In this document: positions 48,653 through 57,844 of the stretch, in pieces | How positions within the stretch are numbered: position 1 is the stretch's first letter | Layout: every line of letters starts with the position of its first letter | Assembly (NCBI RefSeq): GCF_050946515.1 | Contig: NZ_JBMNUX010000008.1 | Coordinates: forward strand, 1-64,000 | Direction of reading: 5' to 3' | DNA: 64,000 nucleotides | Source: Tractidigestivibacter sp050946515 | GTDB taxonomy: Bacteria; Actinomycetota; Coriobacteriia; Coriobacteriales; Atopobiaceae | Program-made: the position numbers and the translations under genes | The notes under the pieces: model-generated | Told to the model about the DNA's origin: nothing | The model's input: the letters and a program-made list of their open reading frames with translations, nothing else | Database searches by the model: none

Positions 48653-50119
48653 ATGCAGTCCAAGCTAGTCCATGCGGCAGAGCGCAAGGCGTTCTCGGCC
48701 GTCATAGACCAAATCATCAAGGCGGGATCAGGCGAGGATCGCGAGAAGAACATCGACCATTTGGTAGACATGGCCACCAAGCTTTTGAAGGATTCCGTGC
48801 CCGGCGCGGCAAAGGGCATGCGCACGGCGCTCTACCCCGGATCCAAGTGGGAGCAGTGGATCTTCCGCGTCATCGACGAGACCGACCCCAACGTCCTCAA
48901 GACCGCCGTGCTGAACGGCGCCTACGAGGCCGCCTTCCGCGGCTACCGCGACACCATCGCCAACGCCGAGGAGCACCAGTGCAACGTTCCTTGGATCGTC
49001 ATCTTTGACCCCACGAGCGCCTGCAACAAGCACTGCGTGGGCTGCTGGGCGGCCGACTACGAGAAGACGCTCAACCTCACCTACGACGAGATGGACAGCC
49101 TGGTGACCCAGGCCAAGGCCCTCGGCACGCACCTCTTCATGCTCACGGGCGGCGAGCCGCTCGTGCGCAAGAAGGACGTCCTGCGCCTTGCCGAGAAGCA
49201 CAACGACTGCCTCTTCAACATCTTCACGAACGCGTCGCTCATTGACCAGCCGTTCTGCGACGAGGTCAAGCGCCTGGGCAACCTGGTGTTCTCGGTGTCG
49301 CTCGAGGGCTCCGAGCAGTCCAACGACGCCCGTCGCGGCGACGGCTCCTACGACGAGGTCATGGCCGCCTTCGACCTCATGCACAAGAACGGCCTGCTCT
49401 ATGGCACGTCTACCGCATACACGCGCCTGAACACCGAGGTCGTCACCTCTGACGAGTACTTCGACAAGATCATCGAGAAGGGCTGCCGCTGGGCGTGGTA
49501 CTTCCACTACATGCCCGTCGGCGAGGGCGCGAACGCCGACCTCATGCCCACGATCGAGCAGCGCGAGTACATGATCGACCGCATCCGCACCGTCCGCGGC
49601 TACGAGGGCGGCAAGCCCATCTTCGCGATGGACTTCCAGAACGACGGCGAGTACGTCGGCGGCTGCATCGCCGGCGGCCGCATCTTCTGCCACGTGAACG
49701 CCCGCGGGGACGTGGAGCCGTGCGTCTTCATCCACTACTCCAACGCCAACATCAAGGAGATGAGCTGGGAGGAGTGCCTGCACCAGCCCATCTTCCAGGC
49801 CTACCGCGAGAACTACCCGTGGAACAAGAACATGCTGCGCCCCTGCCCGATGCTCGAGAACCCCGGCATCCTGCCGCGCATCGTCCACGAGGCCAACGCA
49901 AAGTCCACCGAGTACGTCGCCCCGGAGGACGTGGACCATCTTTGCTCCCGCACCGCGCCGTATGCGCGCGCTTGGCAGCCCGTCGGCGACCGTATCTGGC
50001 TCGAGCAGCACCCCACTGGCGTCAAGGAGTACGGCAACGACGTCTCCGGCAAGAGCGCCAAGGAGCGCGCCGAGCGCATCGAGGCCGACGACAAGAAGAA
50101 CGCCGCCGTTCTCGACTAG
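48653..50119 (+). CDS. Radical SAM/SPASM-type protein of unknown function
   Basis: This 488-residue protein binds an iron-sulfur cluster through Cys124, 128 and 131 (SACNKHCVGCW, the CxxxCxxC pattern), followed by the GGEP motif (FMLTGGEPLV). A C-terminal SPASM-like region contributes further cysteines (GGCIAGGRIFCHVN, GDVEPCVF and RPCPML). It starts at 48,653 after SD GGGAGG; the longer frame overlaps the tetR gene. Codons are very strongly C-ending, which suggests high expression. Radical SAM/SPASM proteins modify peptides or make cofactors, but no precursor peptide was found nearby. Confidence 0.85.
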   Translation: MQSKLVHAAERKAFSAVIDQIIKAGSGEDREKNIDHLVDMATKLLKDSVPGAAKGMRTALYPGSKWEQWIFRVIDETDPNVLKTAVLNGAYEAAFRGYRDTIANAEEHQCNVPWIVIFDPTSACNKHCVGCWAADYEKTLNLTYDEMDSLVTQAKALGTHLFMLTGGEPLVRKKDVLRLAEKHNDCLFNIFTNASLIDQPFCDEVKRLGNLVFSVSLEGSEQSNDARRGDGSYDEVMAAFDLMHKNGLLYGTSTAYTRLNTEVVTSDEYFDKIIEKGCRWAWYFHYMPVGEGANADLMPTIEQREYMIDRIRTVRGYEGGKPIFAMDFQNDGEYVGGCIAGGRIFCHVNARGDVEPCVFIHYSNANIKEMSWEECLHQPIFQAYRENYPWNKNMLRPCPMLENPGILPRIVHEANAKSTEYVAPEDVDHLCSRTAPYARAWQPVGDRIWLEQHPTGVKEYGNDVSGKSAKERAERIEADDKKNAAVLD

Positions 50120-50153
50120 CAGAAAAAAGCACGTTACATCGCAAGTGACTTTG

Positions 50154-50186
50154 GGCGACCCGCCGCACAGCGGGTCGCCTTTTTTG
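50154..50186 (+). terminator. Terminator after the radical SAM gene
   Basis: A perfect 10-bp stem GGCGACCCGC/GCGGGTCGCC with a six-base loop is followed by TTTTTT on the plus strand. Confidence 0.93.
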
Positions 50187-50348
50187 GCGGCATACCCCTG
50201 GGCTGGGGGAGCTCACCCCAGACGAGATGTTCCGCTCCAAGATTGCGGCGGCCTTCCCACCGCCGACCGAACATGTCCTGCTGGTTTTATGCCGTTGGGC
50301 GGTGAGGCCATTTGTGTCCGCCGACTGGTCCATCATGTATGTCGACTA

Positions 50349-50360
50349 GAACATACGTTT
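50349..50360 (+). promoter_or_regulatory. LexA (SOS) box upstream of the polymerase
   Basis: GAACATACGTTT lies 19 bp before the polymerase start and matches the Gram-positive LexA consensus GAAC-N4-GTTC at all but the last base. It places the polymerase/YolD cassette under DNA-damage control, as expected for Y-family enzymes. Confidence 0.7.
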
Positions 50361-50378
50361 GGTTTTTGGGAGGCAGCC

Positions 50379-51680
50379 ATGGGACAGGGGGACGCGCGTC
50401 CGCACGACGCGGCGGACATCGGGCACTACCTGTGCATTGACATGAAGTCGTTCTACGCAAGCGTGGAGTGCGTCGACCGCGGGCTCGACCCCCTGACGGC
50501 AGACCTCGTGGTGGCAGACCCCACCCGCGGCGACGGAACGCTGTGCCTGGCCGTCTCGCCGCACCTCAAGGCTCAGGGCGTCTCGGGGCGTGCCCGCGTG
50601 TACCAGATCCCCAGCCGGCTCACCTACACCAAGGCCATGCCGCGCATGCGCCGCTACATGGAGGCCTCGGCAGACGTGTACCAAACATACCTGCGGTGGG
50701 TCTCGGCGCAAGACGTTCATGCCTACTCGTGCGACGAGGCGTTCTTGGACGTTGGCCCCTACCTGCGCTACTACGGCTGCAGCGCAGAGGAGCTTGCCGG
50801 GCGTATCATCGCGGACGTGCACGAGCGGACCGGCCTGGTGGCGACGGCGGGCGTGGGCACCAACCTCTTTCTCTGCAAGGTTGCCTGCGACATCGTGGCA
50901 AAGCACGCGCCAAACTTCATCGGGCAGCTTGACGGGGCGTCCTTCAGGCGGCGCGTCTGGCACCACCGCCCCATCACGGACATCTGGGGCGTAGGGCCCG
51001 GCATCGCGCGACGGCTGCTCGCGCGCTTTGGCGTGCGCGACCTCGAGGGAGTCTGCCACATTCCTTGGGAAGACCTCCGCCGCGAGTTTGGCACCAACGC
51101 ACGCCATCTGGCAGACCACGCGCGCGGCATAGAGACAACAACGCTTGCGCAGATCAAGGAATACCAGCCCGCAACCAGCTCGATCAGCAACGGGCAGGTG
51201 CTGATGCGCGACTACGAAGAGGACGAGGCCCTGGTGGTTGCGCTCGAGATGCTCGACGAGAGCGCGCTCGAGCTCACGCGCCGGGGGATGCTTGCCTCAA
51301 GCGTCAGCGCATGGATGGCCTGGTCGCACGCGAACGGCCGCAACGGGAGCGGCGTCGGCGGGCAGATAACGCTGCCCGAGCCCACAGACTCGCGCGACCA
51401 GCTTGCCCAAGCCGTCTCGTCAATCCTCAAGGCGCGCATGGGAAGCGGCCTCAAAGTGAGGCGCGTGGGCATAGGCCTTGGCGGCCTTGTGCCCGAGCGC
51501 GGCTCGCAGCCAACGCTCTTCTGCAACGAGGAGGCTCGCGAGAAGGACCGCCGACTTCAGCGTGCCGTGCTTGCGGCACGCGGGCGCTTTGGCAACACCG
51601 CCGTCATGCGCGGACGCTCGCTTACCCAAGCGGGCACCGGCTTTGAGCGCAACCTGCAGATTGGAGGCCACCATGCCTAG
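50379..51680 (+). CDS. Y-family DNA polymerase (UmuC/DinB type)
   Basis: This 433-residue translesion polymerase has the catalytic acids Asp21 (YLCIDMKSFYASVE) and Asp119-Glu120 (AYSCDEAFLDV), the GVGTNLFLCKVACDIVAK segment and a helix-hairpin-helix region (DIWGVGPGIARRLLARFG), then the little-finger domain. The start at 50,379 has SD GGGAGG. It belongs to the UmuC/UvrX-like group found with YolD proteins in Gram-positive bacteria and mobile elements. It overlaps the next gene by 8 bp. Confidence 0.93.
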   Translation: MGQGDARPHDAADIGHYLCIDMKSFYASVECVDRGLDPLTADLVVADPTRGDGTLCLAVSPHLKAQGVSGRARVYQIPSRLTYTKAMPRMRRYMEASADVYQTYLRWVSAQDVHAYSCDEAFLDVGPYLRYYGCSAEELAGRIIADVHERTGLVATAGVGTNLFLCKVACDIVAKHAPNFIGQLDGASFRRRVWHHRPITDIWGVGPGIARRLLARFGVRDLEGVCHIPWEDLRREFGTNARHLADHARGIETTTLAQIKEYQPATSSISNGQVLMRDYEEDEALVVALEMLDESALELTRRGMLASSVSAWMAWSHANGRNGSGVGGQITLPEPTDSRDQLAQAVSSILKARMGSGLKVRRVGIGLGGLVPERGSQPTLFCNEEAREKDRRLQRAVLAARGRFGNTAVMRGRSLTQAGTGFERNLQIGGHHA

Positions 51681-52047
51681 GAGCTCGTTTGGAAACAGCG
51701 GTTTCGACCAGCGCGCCATTCGCTCTGACGGCCACGCCGCCGCATCGGACGCGGCGCAGTTTGCGCCCTTTGCAGCGCTGAGGGGGCTGTCGGAGCTTCT
51801 GGACGAGCGCACGCAGGACAACCAGGCCGAACCGCGCCACAGCCTGACCGAAGAGGAGGCTGCCGCAATGAGCGAGACAGTGCTCTCGCTTCGCCGCGGC
51901 GACGTCGTGCGCTGCCAAGTCTACGACGGGCGGCGCTACGTTGCCGTCTTGGGCACCGTCACGCGCATCGACCTCGTTGAGCGCGAGATTCGCATAGACG
52001 ACAGGCCCGTGCGCTTGGATGACCTGCGCTGGATAGAGCGCGTCTAG
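51673..52047 (+). CDS. YolD-like protein
   Basis: The 124-residue protein has the YolD signature: an N-terminal SDAAQFAPFAALRGLSELLD motif followed by a small beta-rich domain (VRCQVYDGRRYVAVLG). YolD proteins are thought to partner with Y-family polymerases much as UmuD does with UmuC, without sequence similarity to UmuD. Overlap with the polymerase stop by 8 bp suggests translational coupling. Confidence 0.9.
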   Translation: MPRSSFGNSGFDQRAIRSDGHAAASDAAQFAPFAALRGLSELLDERTQDNQAEPRHSLTEEEAAAMSETVLSLRRGDVVRCQVYDGRRYVAVLGTVTRIDLVEREIRIDDRPVRLDDLRWIERV

Positions 52048-52077
52048 CTCGCTTGCGGCAAAAAGCTGGGACGAGCG

Positions 52078-52389
52078 ATGGCAGAGCCTGGAGGAAAGAG
52101 GCGCTACGTGCGCGTGCGCTGCGAGATCTTTGAGGACGGATCGGTCACTCCGCTGGCCGTGCTCTGGTCTCCTGGCATCACGTACGAAATCACCAAGGTG
52201 GCGCGCGTCGAGTCATGGTCGTGTCTGGGCACCGGTCGTGGCAAGCGCTACACCATCTGGGTGGGCGGCCACCAGACCTTCCTCTACTGGGACACCAACC
52301 GCTGGTACGTGCACGAGCGCCAATGGATGCCACGCCAAGAGGGCGTGGCGCCCAACGGCCGCCTGCGCCCGCAAGGAGCTTCGCAATGA
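52078..52389 (+). CDS. Hypothetical protein in the polymerase/YolD cassette
   Basis: This 103-residue basic protein is rich in Trp and Tyr (KRYTIWVGGHQTFLYWDTNRWYVH) and looks beta-rich, like small DUF proteins that accompany Y-family polymerases in Actinomycetota. I cannot assign a family. It starts 30 bp after yolD and ends close to the convergent regulator gene, so it is probably the last gene of the SOS cassette. Confidence 0.7.
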   Translation: MAEPGGKRRYVRVRCEIFEDGSVTPLAVLWSPGITYEITKVARVESWSCLGTGRGKRYTIWVGGHQTFLYWDTNRWYVHERQWMPRQEGVAPNGRLRPQGASQ

Positions 52390-52419
52390 CGGTCGATGGC
52401 CGCCGGGCGCGCAGAGAGC

Positions 52420-53988
52420 CTACATCCCCTCGCTGTCGAAGGGCCAGTCGCGGAGGGAGCCGCTGCACCTCAGCATCACGAGCGTCAGAAAGATCTTTGT
52501 GACGACGGGACCGGCGTCCACGTCGACGCCCATAACTTCTTGAATCTTCTTCAGGCGGTAGTAAAGCGTGTTCCTATGGATGCCAAGCCTTTCGCAGACA
52601 AGCGAGGTGTCCCGCGGCATCAAGAGGTAGCAGACGAGCGTCTTGAGCAGCTGCGTGTTGTTCACGCGGTCATACTCCCTCAGGACAAGCAGCGGCCGAT
52701 ACTCGTAGGAGCTTATGGGAAGGTCGCTGGAGACCCGGTAGACAAGATCGTACAGGCCAAGCTCCTCAAACTGGCAGACCAGCGTCGTGGGCAAGAGCCG
52801 CTCCCCCGTCTTAAGGGCATGCTGCGCCTGCGTCACGCGCTCGCTCGTCTCGGCGGCGTCCTCAAAGGTGCCGCTCACGCCAATCTTGACCTGGGCGTCT
52901 CTCGCAAGGCTCTCGAGCTTCTCGAGCGTGTCCTTCTCCAAGCTGGGGCTGTTCGAGGACATCAGGCAGATGACCTTGGAGATTCGGACAAGGTAGACGG
53001 TGCCGGCAATGACGTCCTGGATGCGGTGGGCGATGAGGTTCAGCTCGGTAGAGCTTCTGCGGTCGCCGCTCGCGTCGATGAGCAGAACGTGCAGGTAGCG
53101 CTTGAGCTTCACGCCATGAGCGGCAAGGCGCTCCCTTACGTCAGCCTGCTCGCTGCTCTTAGGATCGTCCAAAAGATTCGCCAGGACATACGAGATGTAG
53201 TTGGTCATGCTGCGGGTGTAGACGCCGTTCTTCTTCATCTCGATGGCAAGGATGTTGGTAATGCGCGAGAGGTACTCGACCTCCATCTGTGACAAGCCGC
53301 GCTCGTCGGTAAAAAGGAGCAGCGACCCCACGAACGTGCTTCCGATGTAGACGTTGGTGACATAGCAGATGACGCCTCCGCGCGTACCCCGCACCGCAAA
53401 GCGCACGGGCTCGGGCAGGTCCTTGCGCCCTCCGCTCGCGCCAACCATCTCGGAATACGACTGCGTGTTGAGATGACCCTGCTCAAGCTCCTCTCGCATG
53501 GTCGACTTGGGAAGCGGGCGGCTTTCCGAGTAGGCAATCACGTTGCTCTCACGGTCGACAAGGGCCGCCGGCGAGTCAAAGAGCTCCGCGACGGCATCGA
53601 CTACCTGCTGCGTTCCGTCGTCGTTCATGATCATGGCCATGATCGTGCCAAGCCCTCGCGACAAGTTCTGCTCTTGGGCAAGAAGCGAGACGGCCAAGAG
53701 GAAGCCCTTCTCAAACGCGGCGGCATCCGTATAGACAATGGCGTTCTCGCCCTCGCCGGCGGGCGAGAAGGACGCGGCATCGTGACACAGCACGACCCAG
53801 CTTCGATTGCCGGTATCCGGAAGCATGCGGTAGTGCTCCTCGCTAACAAAGCAGAGGATCGTCTTCTCTTTGGGAGCCGGCTCCCCAGCGATGCGCACGG
53901 CAGACCAGACGTCATCTCTTGGCCGAGATGCAAACGCAGGACAGCTGCCGTCTTTGTCGAGAAGCTCAACCAGCCTGGACCACTTCAC
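52420..53988 (-). CDS. PucR/CdaR-family transcriptional regulator
   Basis: This 522-residue protein ends with the PucR-type helix-turn-helix (LMPRDTSLVCERLGIHRNTL then YYRLKKIQEV). The central part (about 290-400) resembles the CdaR/GGDEF-like domain and the N-terminal half may sense a ligand (GAF-like DSPAALVDRESNVIAYSES). It is divergent from the MFS-ACP-hydrolase-kinase cluster, which it probably controls. Members of this family sense purine breakdown products, sugar acids or amino acids; the ligand here is unknown. Confidence 0.88.
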   Translation of the reverse strand: MKWSRLVELLDKDGSCPAFASRPRDDVWSAVRIAGEPAPKEKTILCFVSEEHYRMLPDTGNRSWVVLCHDAASFSPAGEGENAIVYTDAAAFEKGFLLAVSLLAQEQNLSRGLGTIMAMIMNDDGTQQVVDAVAELFDSPAALVDRESNVIAYSESRPLPKSTMREELEQGHLNTQSYSEMVGASGGRKDLPEPVRFAVRGTRGGVICYVTNVYIGSTFVGSLLLFTDERGLSQMEVEYLSRITNILAIEMKKNGVYTRSMTNYISYVLANLLDDPKSSEQADVRERLAAHGVKLKRYLHVLLIDASGDRRSSTELNLIAHRIQDVIAGTVYLVRISKVICLMSSNSPSLEKDTLEKLESLARDAQVKIGVSGTFEDAAETSERVTQAQHALKTGERLLPTTLVCQFEELGLYDLVYRVSSDLPISSYEYRPLLVLREYDRVNNTQLLKTLVCYLLMPRDTSLVCERLGIHRNTLYYRLKKIQEVMGVDVDAGPVVTKIFLTLVMLRCSGSLRDWPFDSEGM

Positions 53989-54303
53989 GGAGCATCACCA
54001 CACAACTTGATTTTCTTACCGTTCGCGGGTTTTCGCTTAGAACCTGGCGTTTTCGAACTGTTGAAAATCACAGTTTTCGCACTAGGTCGCAAGCAGACAC
54101 GCAAGCTCACTTTTCCGTCTTAAACGCCAAGAAAAATATAGCTAACACCAGAAAGTTTTTCATGCCTCATTCGTCTTCAGTGTGCAATTTCACAAATTGA
54201 ATTCTCTTCCCACACGCAAAACTCCTAGGTAGCAAGCAGGCAGCGAGCGGACATCCCGGGAACGCTCGGCACGCTATGCAAATCCCACGTATAAAGGAGA
54301 ATC
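53989..54303. promoter_or_regulatory. Divergent control region of the acyl-phosphate cluster
   Basis: These 315 AT-rich bases separate the PucR-type regulator from the MFS gene. Three direct GTTTTCG repeats at 54,029-54,035, 54,049-54,055 and 54,073-54,079 (20 and 24 bp apart) lie close to the regulator start and are candidate binding sites. I could not pick a single convincing promoter. An SD (AAAGGAG) precedes the MFS start. Confidence 0.45.
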
Positions 54304-55704
54304 ATGGCAGAGAAAGAGCGGCCCACAAAAGGAAGGGGTTACAGCGCAAGGGGCAAGCTTGTCATTGCCTACGTATGCCTCGTCGCCTTTGCCGGCCTCG
54401 CAATCACGAACAGCTTCCTCAATCTTCAGACGGGCATCTTTGCCCAGACCTTCGGGTGGAGCGAGGACGCGCTGCTTTCCCAGAACAGCTACTTTGGCTG
54501 GTTCTCGGTTGTCTTGGTGCTCATCATTGGCTCGGTCTTAACCAAGCACTCCCCGCGCGTAATGGCAATCGTGGTCGGCGCCATCTATACGCTCAACGCC
54601 TTCCTCGTTCCCTACATCAGCGCGCAATGGCAGTACACCGTCGCCATGGGCATCATCAACGTACTCAACACGCTTTGGATGATCCAGATCAACTCGATCT
54701 TCATCTCCAACTGGTTCCCCAAGAAGACCCCGTCCATCATGGGAATCATGGCTCTGGCCATGGCGCTTGGCACCGGCCTTGGCGTATCGCTCTTCAGCGC
54801 CCTGACGGCTTCCCTTGGCGGGACGGCGGGAGCCTGGAACGTGTTTGGCGTGCTCAACGTCATCGCGCTTCTCATGGTCATCTTTGGCATCAAGGACTTC
54901 CCCGAGCAATGCGGCGAGTACCCCGACAACGACCCCTCGGAGAGCAGCCAGGAAATCCTCAACGCCCAGCGCAAGGGCATCGAGTCGATGGCGAGCCGTC
55001 CGACCGCCTGGACCTTCAAGAACCTCGTGACGACCCCGCAGGTTTGGCTCATCGGCCTTGCCCTAGGCGCCCTGCCCCTCTTTACCTCGGCATACACCTC
55101 TCAGATGTTCCCGCACTTCCTCTACGTCGGCTTTGACCAGGCAACCGCCGGCATGCTGACGATGGTCATGTCCATCTGCGCCTGCATCGGATCCATCGCA
55201 TGCGGCGCCATTGCTCAGAAGCTCGGAGCGCGCAAGGGCACGCTCATCTGCCTCGGCTGCGCCGTCATCGCCGGCATCCTCAACGCCATCACCACGGCAG
55301 CCACCGTCGTCATCGCCCTCGTGTTCGTCGGCATGGTTCTGGGCGGTTCCTCGACCTTCCTCGTGGCGACGCTGCAGGAGTACTGGGGGCGCTTCGACTT
55401 CCCCCGCGCCCAGCGCGTGGTCATGCCAATCCAGCAGCTCGTCGGCGCCTGCGGGACGCTCGTTATGGTCGCGTGCCGCATGATGGGCGGCTACGAGTTT
55501 GCCTACATGGTCATCGCCGTGGTCTGCGCGATCGCCTTCGTCTTCATCTTCGCGGTCAAGGGTGACTCCATCGCCAAGCGCAAGGCCCAGCTTGAGAAGC
55601 AGATGGGGATTGAGTCCGCGCCCATGCCGGAAGGCTTCCCTGGCCCCGACGGCGCTCCGGCTCCCGAAGGGGCGCCCCAGGCAGCGGGCGCGCCAAGGCA
55701 CTAG
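54304..55704 (+). CDS. MFS transporter with proline-rich tail (first of two)
   Basis: This 466-residue carrier has about twelve transmembrane helices arranged as two six-helix halves, with a central loop of about 45 residues (EYPDNDPSESSQEILNAQRK). The cytoplasmic end is an unusual Pro/Gly/Ala-rich tail of about 30 residues (APMPEGFPGPDGAPAPEGAP). The substrate is unknown; position at the head of a hydrolase/kinase cluster suggests uptake of the cluster's substrate. Codon use is strongly C-ending. Confidence 0.88.
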   Translation: MAEKERPTKGRGYSARGKLVIAYVCLVAFAGLAITNSFLNLQTGIFAQTFGWSEDALLSQNSYFGWFSVVLVLIIGSVLTKHSPRVMAIVVGAIYTLNAFLVPYISAQWQYTVAMGIINVLNTLWMIQINSIFISNWFPKKTPSIMGIMALAMALGTGLGVSLFSALTASLGGTAGAWNVFGVLNVIALLMVIFGIKDFPEQCGEYPDNDPSESSQEILNAQRKGIESMASRPTAWTFKNLVTTPQVWLIGLALGALPLFTSAYTSQMFPHFLYVGFDQATAGMLTMVMSICACIGSIACGAIAQKLGARKGTLICLGCAVIAGILNAITTAATVVIALVFVGMVLGGSSTFLVATLQEYWGRFDFPRAQRVVMPIQQLVGACGTLVMVACRMMGGYEFAYMVIAVVCAIAFVFIFAVKGDSIAKRKAQLEKQMGIESAPMPEGFPGPDGAPAPEGAPQAAGAPRH

Positions 55705-55756
55705 CCCAATCAGTGGTCACACGAGCAAGCGCTCGAAACATGAAGGAGGAAACGCA

Positions 55757-55999
55757 ATGTCAGTCAAAGACGATGCAGTGAAGGTATTGGTCGACAAGGC
55801 AGCGGAGCTTCACGGCAAGGACCCGGCAACCCTTGGCCCTGACACCGAGTTCGTGAAGGACCTGGGCGCAAAGTCGGTTGACTACGTGCTTCTCAGCACC
55901 GCGCTCGAGGACGAGTTTGAGGTCGAGGTTCCCTACGTCGCAATTCGCGCCTGCAAGACGTTCGCCGACGCGGGCCAGTACGTCGAGGACCAGCTCTAG
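55757..55999 (+). CDS. Stand-alone acyl carrier protein
   Basis: This 80-residue acidic protein has the ACP fold pattern with phosphopantetheine-site Ser40 in GAKSVDYVLL (the canonical motif is DSLD/E, so Lys39 and Val41 are unusual). It is too small to be a larger carrier domain and is not accompanied by fatty-acid-synthesis genes. SD AAGGAGGAAA is strong. Position between the MFS carrier and a hydrolase suggests a dedicated carrier of the pathway's acyl group. Confidence 0.88.
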   Translation: MSVKDDAVKVLVDKAAELHGKDPATLGPDTEFVKDLGAKSVDYVLLSTALEDEFEVEVPYVAIRACKTFADAGQYVEDQL

Positions 56000-56050
56000 C
56001 ACCAAGCACGTCACATCATACGGCGGCTAACCATTTCGAAAGGACACATC

Positions 56051-57844
56051 ATGAAGCCATACAGGGCATTCAAAGGCATCCCCACCTACGACGACGAGGA
56101 CCCGCGCTGGATCGTGAAGACCGAGCACTGGGAGGGCGAGGACATCGACGTCATCTACCGCAAGGGCAACGGCACCATGAGCAAGGAGCAGATGGCCGAG
56201 GCGCGCAAGCAGGGCAAGTTCGTTCCCCCGTTTGTCTACTCCGCGCCTTGCGACACCCACACCTACGAGTGCATGCCTGGCATCCTGTGCGACCGCGACA
56301 CCCCCGTCAAGCTCCGTGACGGCGTCACGATCTACGCCGACATCTACCGCCCGAAGGACTCTGGCCCGGTTCCGCTGATCATCTCCTGGGGCCCCTTCGG
56401 CAAGAACATGCTCGAGGTCGGCGGATTCAAGGCCATGGGCGTTCCGCCTCAGGCAGTCTCCAAGTTCGCAAAGTTCGAGTCCGCTGACCCCGCCTATTGG
56501 GTCCCCAACGGCTATGCCGTGGCAAACGTCGACCCGCGCGGCGTCGGCCACTCCGAGGGCTACGTCTCGATCTGGGGCGTCCAGGACCACTACGACGGCT
56601 ACGACTTCATAGAGTGGGCGGCCAAGCAGCCTTGGTGCACCGGCAAGATCTCGATGTTCGGAAACTCTGGCGTCTGCATGGTCATCTGGGGCATCGCTTC
56701 CACCCAGCCGCCTCACCTCACCTGCATCGCCGGCTGGGAGGGCACCGGCGACATGTACCGCGAGAGCTTTGCGCTCGGCGGAATCGACAACCCCAACTAC
56801 AACGAGATCATGATCAACACGGTTGCCTGCAACACCTACGTCGAGGACGTGCCCAACATGTACGCCGCGCACCCGTTCTATGACAAGTACTGGCAGATGC
56901 GCACGCCCAAGTGGGAGAACATCAAGATCCCGGCCTACATCTGCTCTGGCATGTGCCACATCCATAACCGTGGCTCCTTCGAGGCCTTCCGCAAGATCCG
57001 CTCGCCCAAGAAGTGGATGCGCGCGCACCGCGAGATGGAGTGGCCTGACACCTACAACCCCGAGAACGTGGCCGACCTCAAGAAGTTCTATGACCGCTAC
57101 CTCAAGGACATCCACAACGGCTGGGAGTTCACGCCCAAGGTTCGCATTGACGTCATGGACGCCTATGACTTCGACTTCCGTCCCAAGCGCCCCGAGAACG
57201 AGTTCCCCCTCAAGCGCACCCAGTACAAGAAGATCTACCTCGACGCCGCCACGCACTCCGGGTCGTTCGAGCCCTTCCCGACCCACTCCGAGGTCGTCTA
57301 CGACCCCAAGACCGAGATGACCACCTTCGACATCACCTTCGACGAGGACACCGAGATCACGGGCTACATCAGCGCGCACCTGAACATCGAGTGCCGCGGC
57401 TACGACAACATGGACCTGTTCCTCTGGGTCAAGAAGCTTGGGCAGAACGGCGAGTACGTTCCCATCTCCTGCATCGACACCCCGTACCGCGGTGCCTGGG
57501 GCTACCTGCGCGGCAGGCGCCGTGCGCTCGACCCCGAGCTCTCCACCGACTTCCAGCCCGTCCTTGCCCACCAGAAGGACGAGCCGATGGAGCAGGGCAA
57601 GATCTACCCCGTGGACATCGAGTTCTACCCGCACTCCCGCATCTGGCACAAGGGCGAGACGCTGCGCCTGGAAATCGAGGGGCGCTTCATCAAGACCGAC
57701 TGGTTCGAGGACGACCACAACAACCCCGAGGAGGACAACGGCGACGGTATGCATGTCATCCACACCGGCGGCGAGTACCAGTCTTGGCTCCAGGTCCCCG
57801 TCATTCCTCCCAAGTACGTGAGCGGTGACTACGTGATCCGCTAG
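56051..57844 (+). CDS. CocE/NonD-family serine hydrolase (S15-type)
   Basis: This 597-residue protein resembles CocE-type esterases/amidases and X-Pro dipeptidyl peptidases: an alpha/beta-hydrolase core with LRDGVTIYADIYRP, DPRGVGHSEG and the nucleophile elbow at Ser206 (MFGNSGVCMV), then a C-terminal jelly-roll domain (residues about 400-590, ITGYISAHLNIECRGYDNMD). The elbow reads GNSGV instead of the usual GxSYxG. No signal peptide is seen, so it acts in the cytoplasm. It probably hydrolyses an ester or amide supplied by the MFS carrier. Confidence 0.85.
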   Translation: MKPYRAFKGIPTYDDEDPRWIVKTEHWEGEDIDVIYRKGNGTMSKEQMAEARKQGKFVPPFVYSAPCDTHTYECMPGILCDRDTPVKLRDGVTIYADIYRPKDSGPVPLIISWGPFGKNMLEVGGFKAMGVPPQAVSKFAKFESADPAYWVPNGYAVANVDPRGVGHSEGYVSIWGVQDHYDGYDFIEWAAKQPWCTGKISMFGNSGVCMVIWGIASTQPPHLTCIAGWEGTGDMYRESFALGGIDNPNYNEIMINTVACNTYVEDVPNMYAAHPFYDKYWQMRTPKWENIKIPAYICSGMCHIHNRGSFEAFRKIRSPKKWMRAHREMEWPDTYNPENVADLKKFYDRYLKDIHNGWEFTPKVRIDVMDAYDFDFRPKRPENEFPLKRTQYKKIYLDAATHSGSFEPFPTHSEVVYDPKTEMTTFDITFDEDTEITGYISAHLNIECRGYDNMDLFLWVKKLGQNGEYVPISCIDTPYRGAWGYLRGRRRALDPELSTDFQPVLAHQKDEPMEQGKIYPVDIEFYPHSRIWHKGETLRLEIEGRFIKTDWFEDDHNNPEEDNGDGMHVIHTGGEYQSWLQVPVIPPKYVSGDYVIR

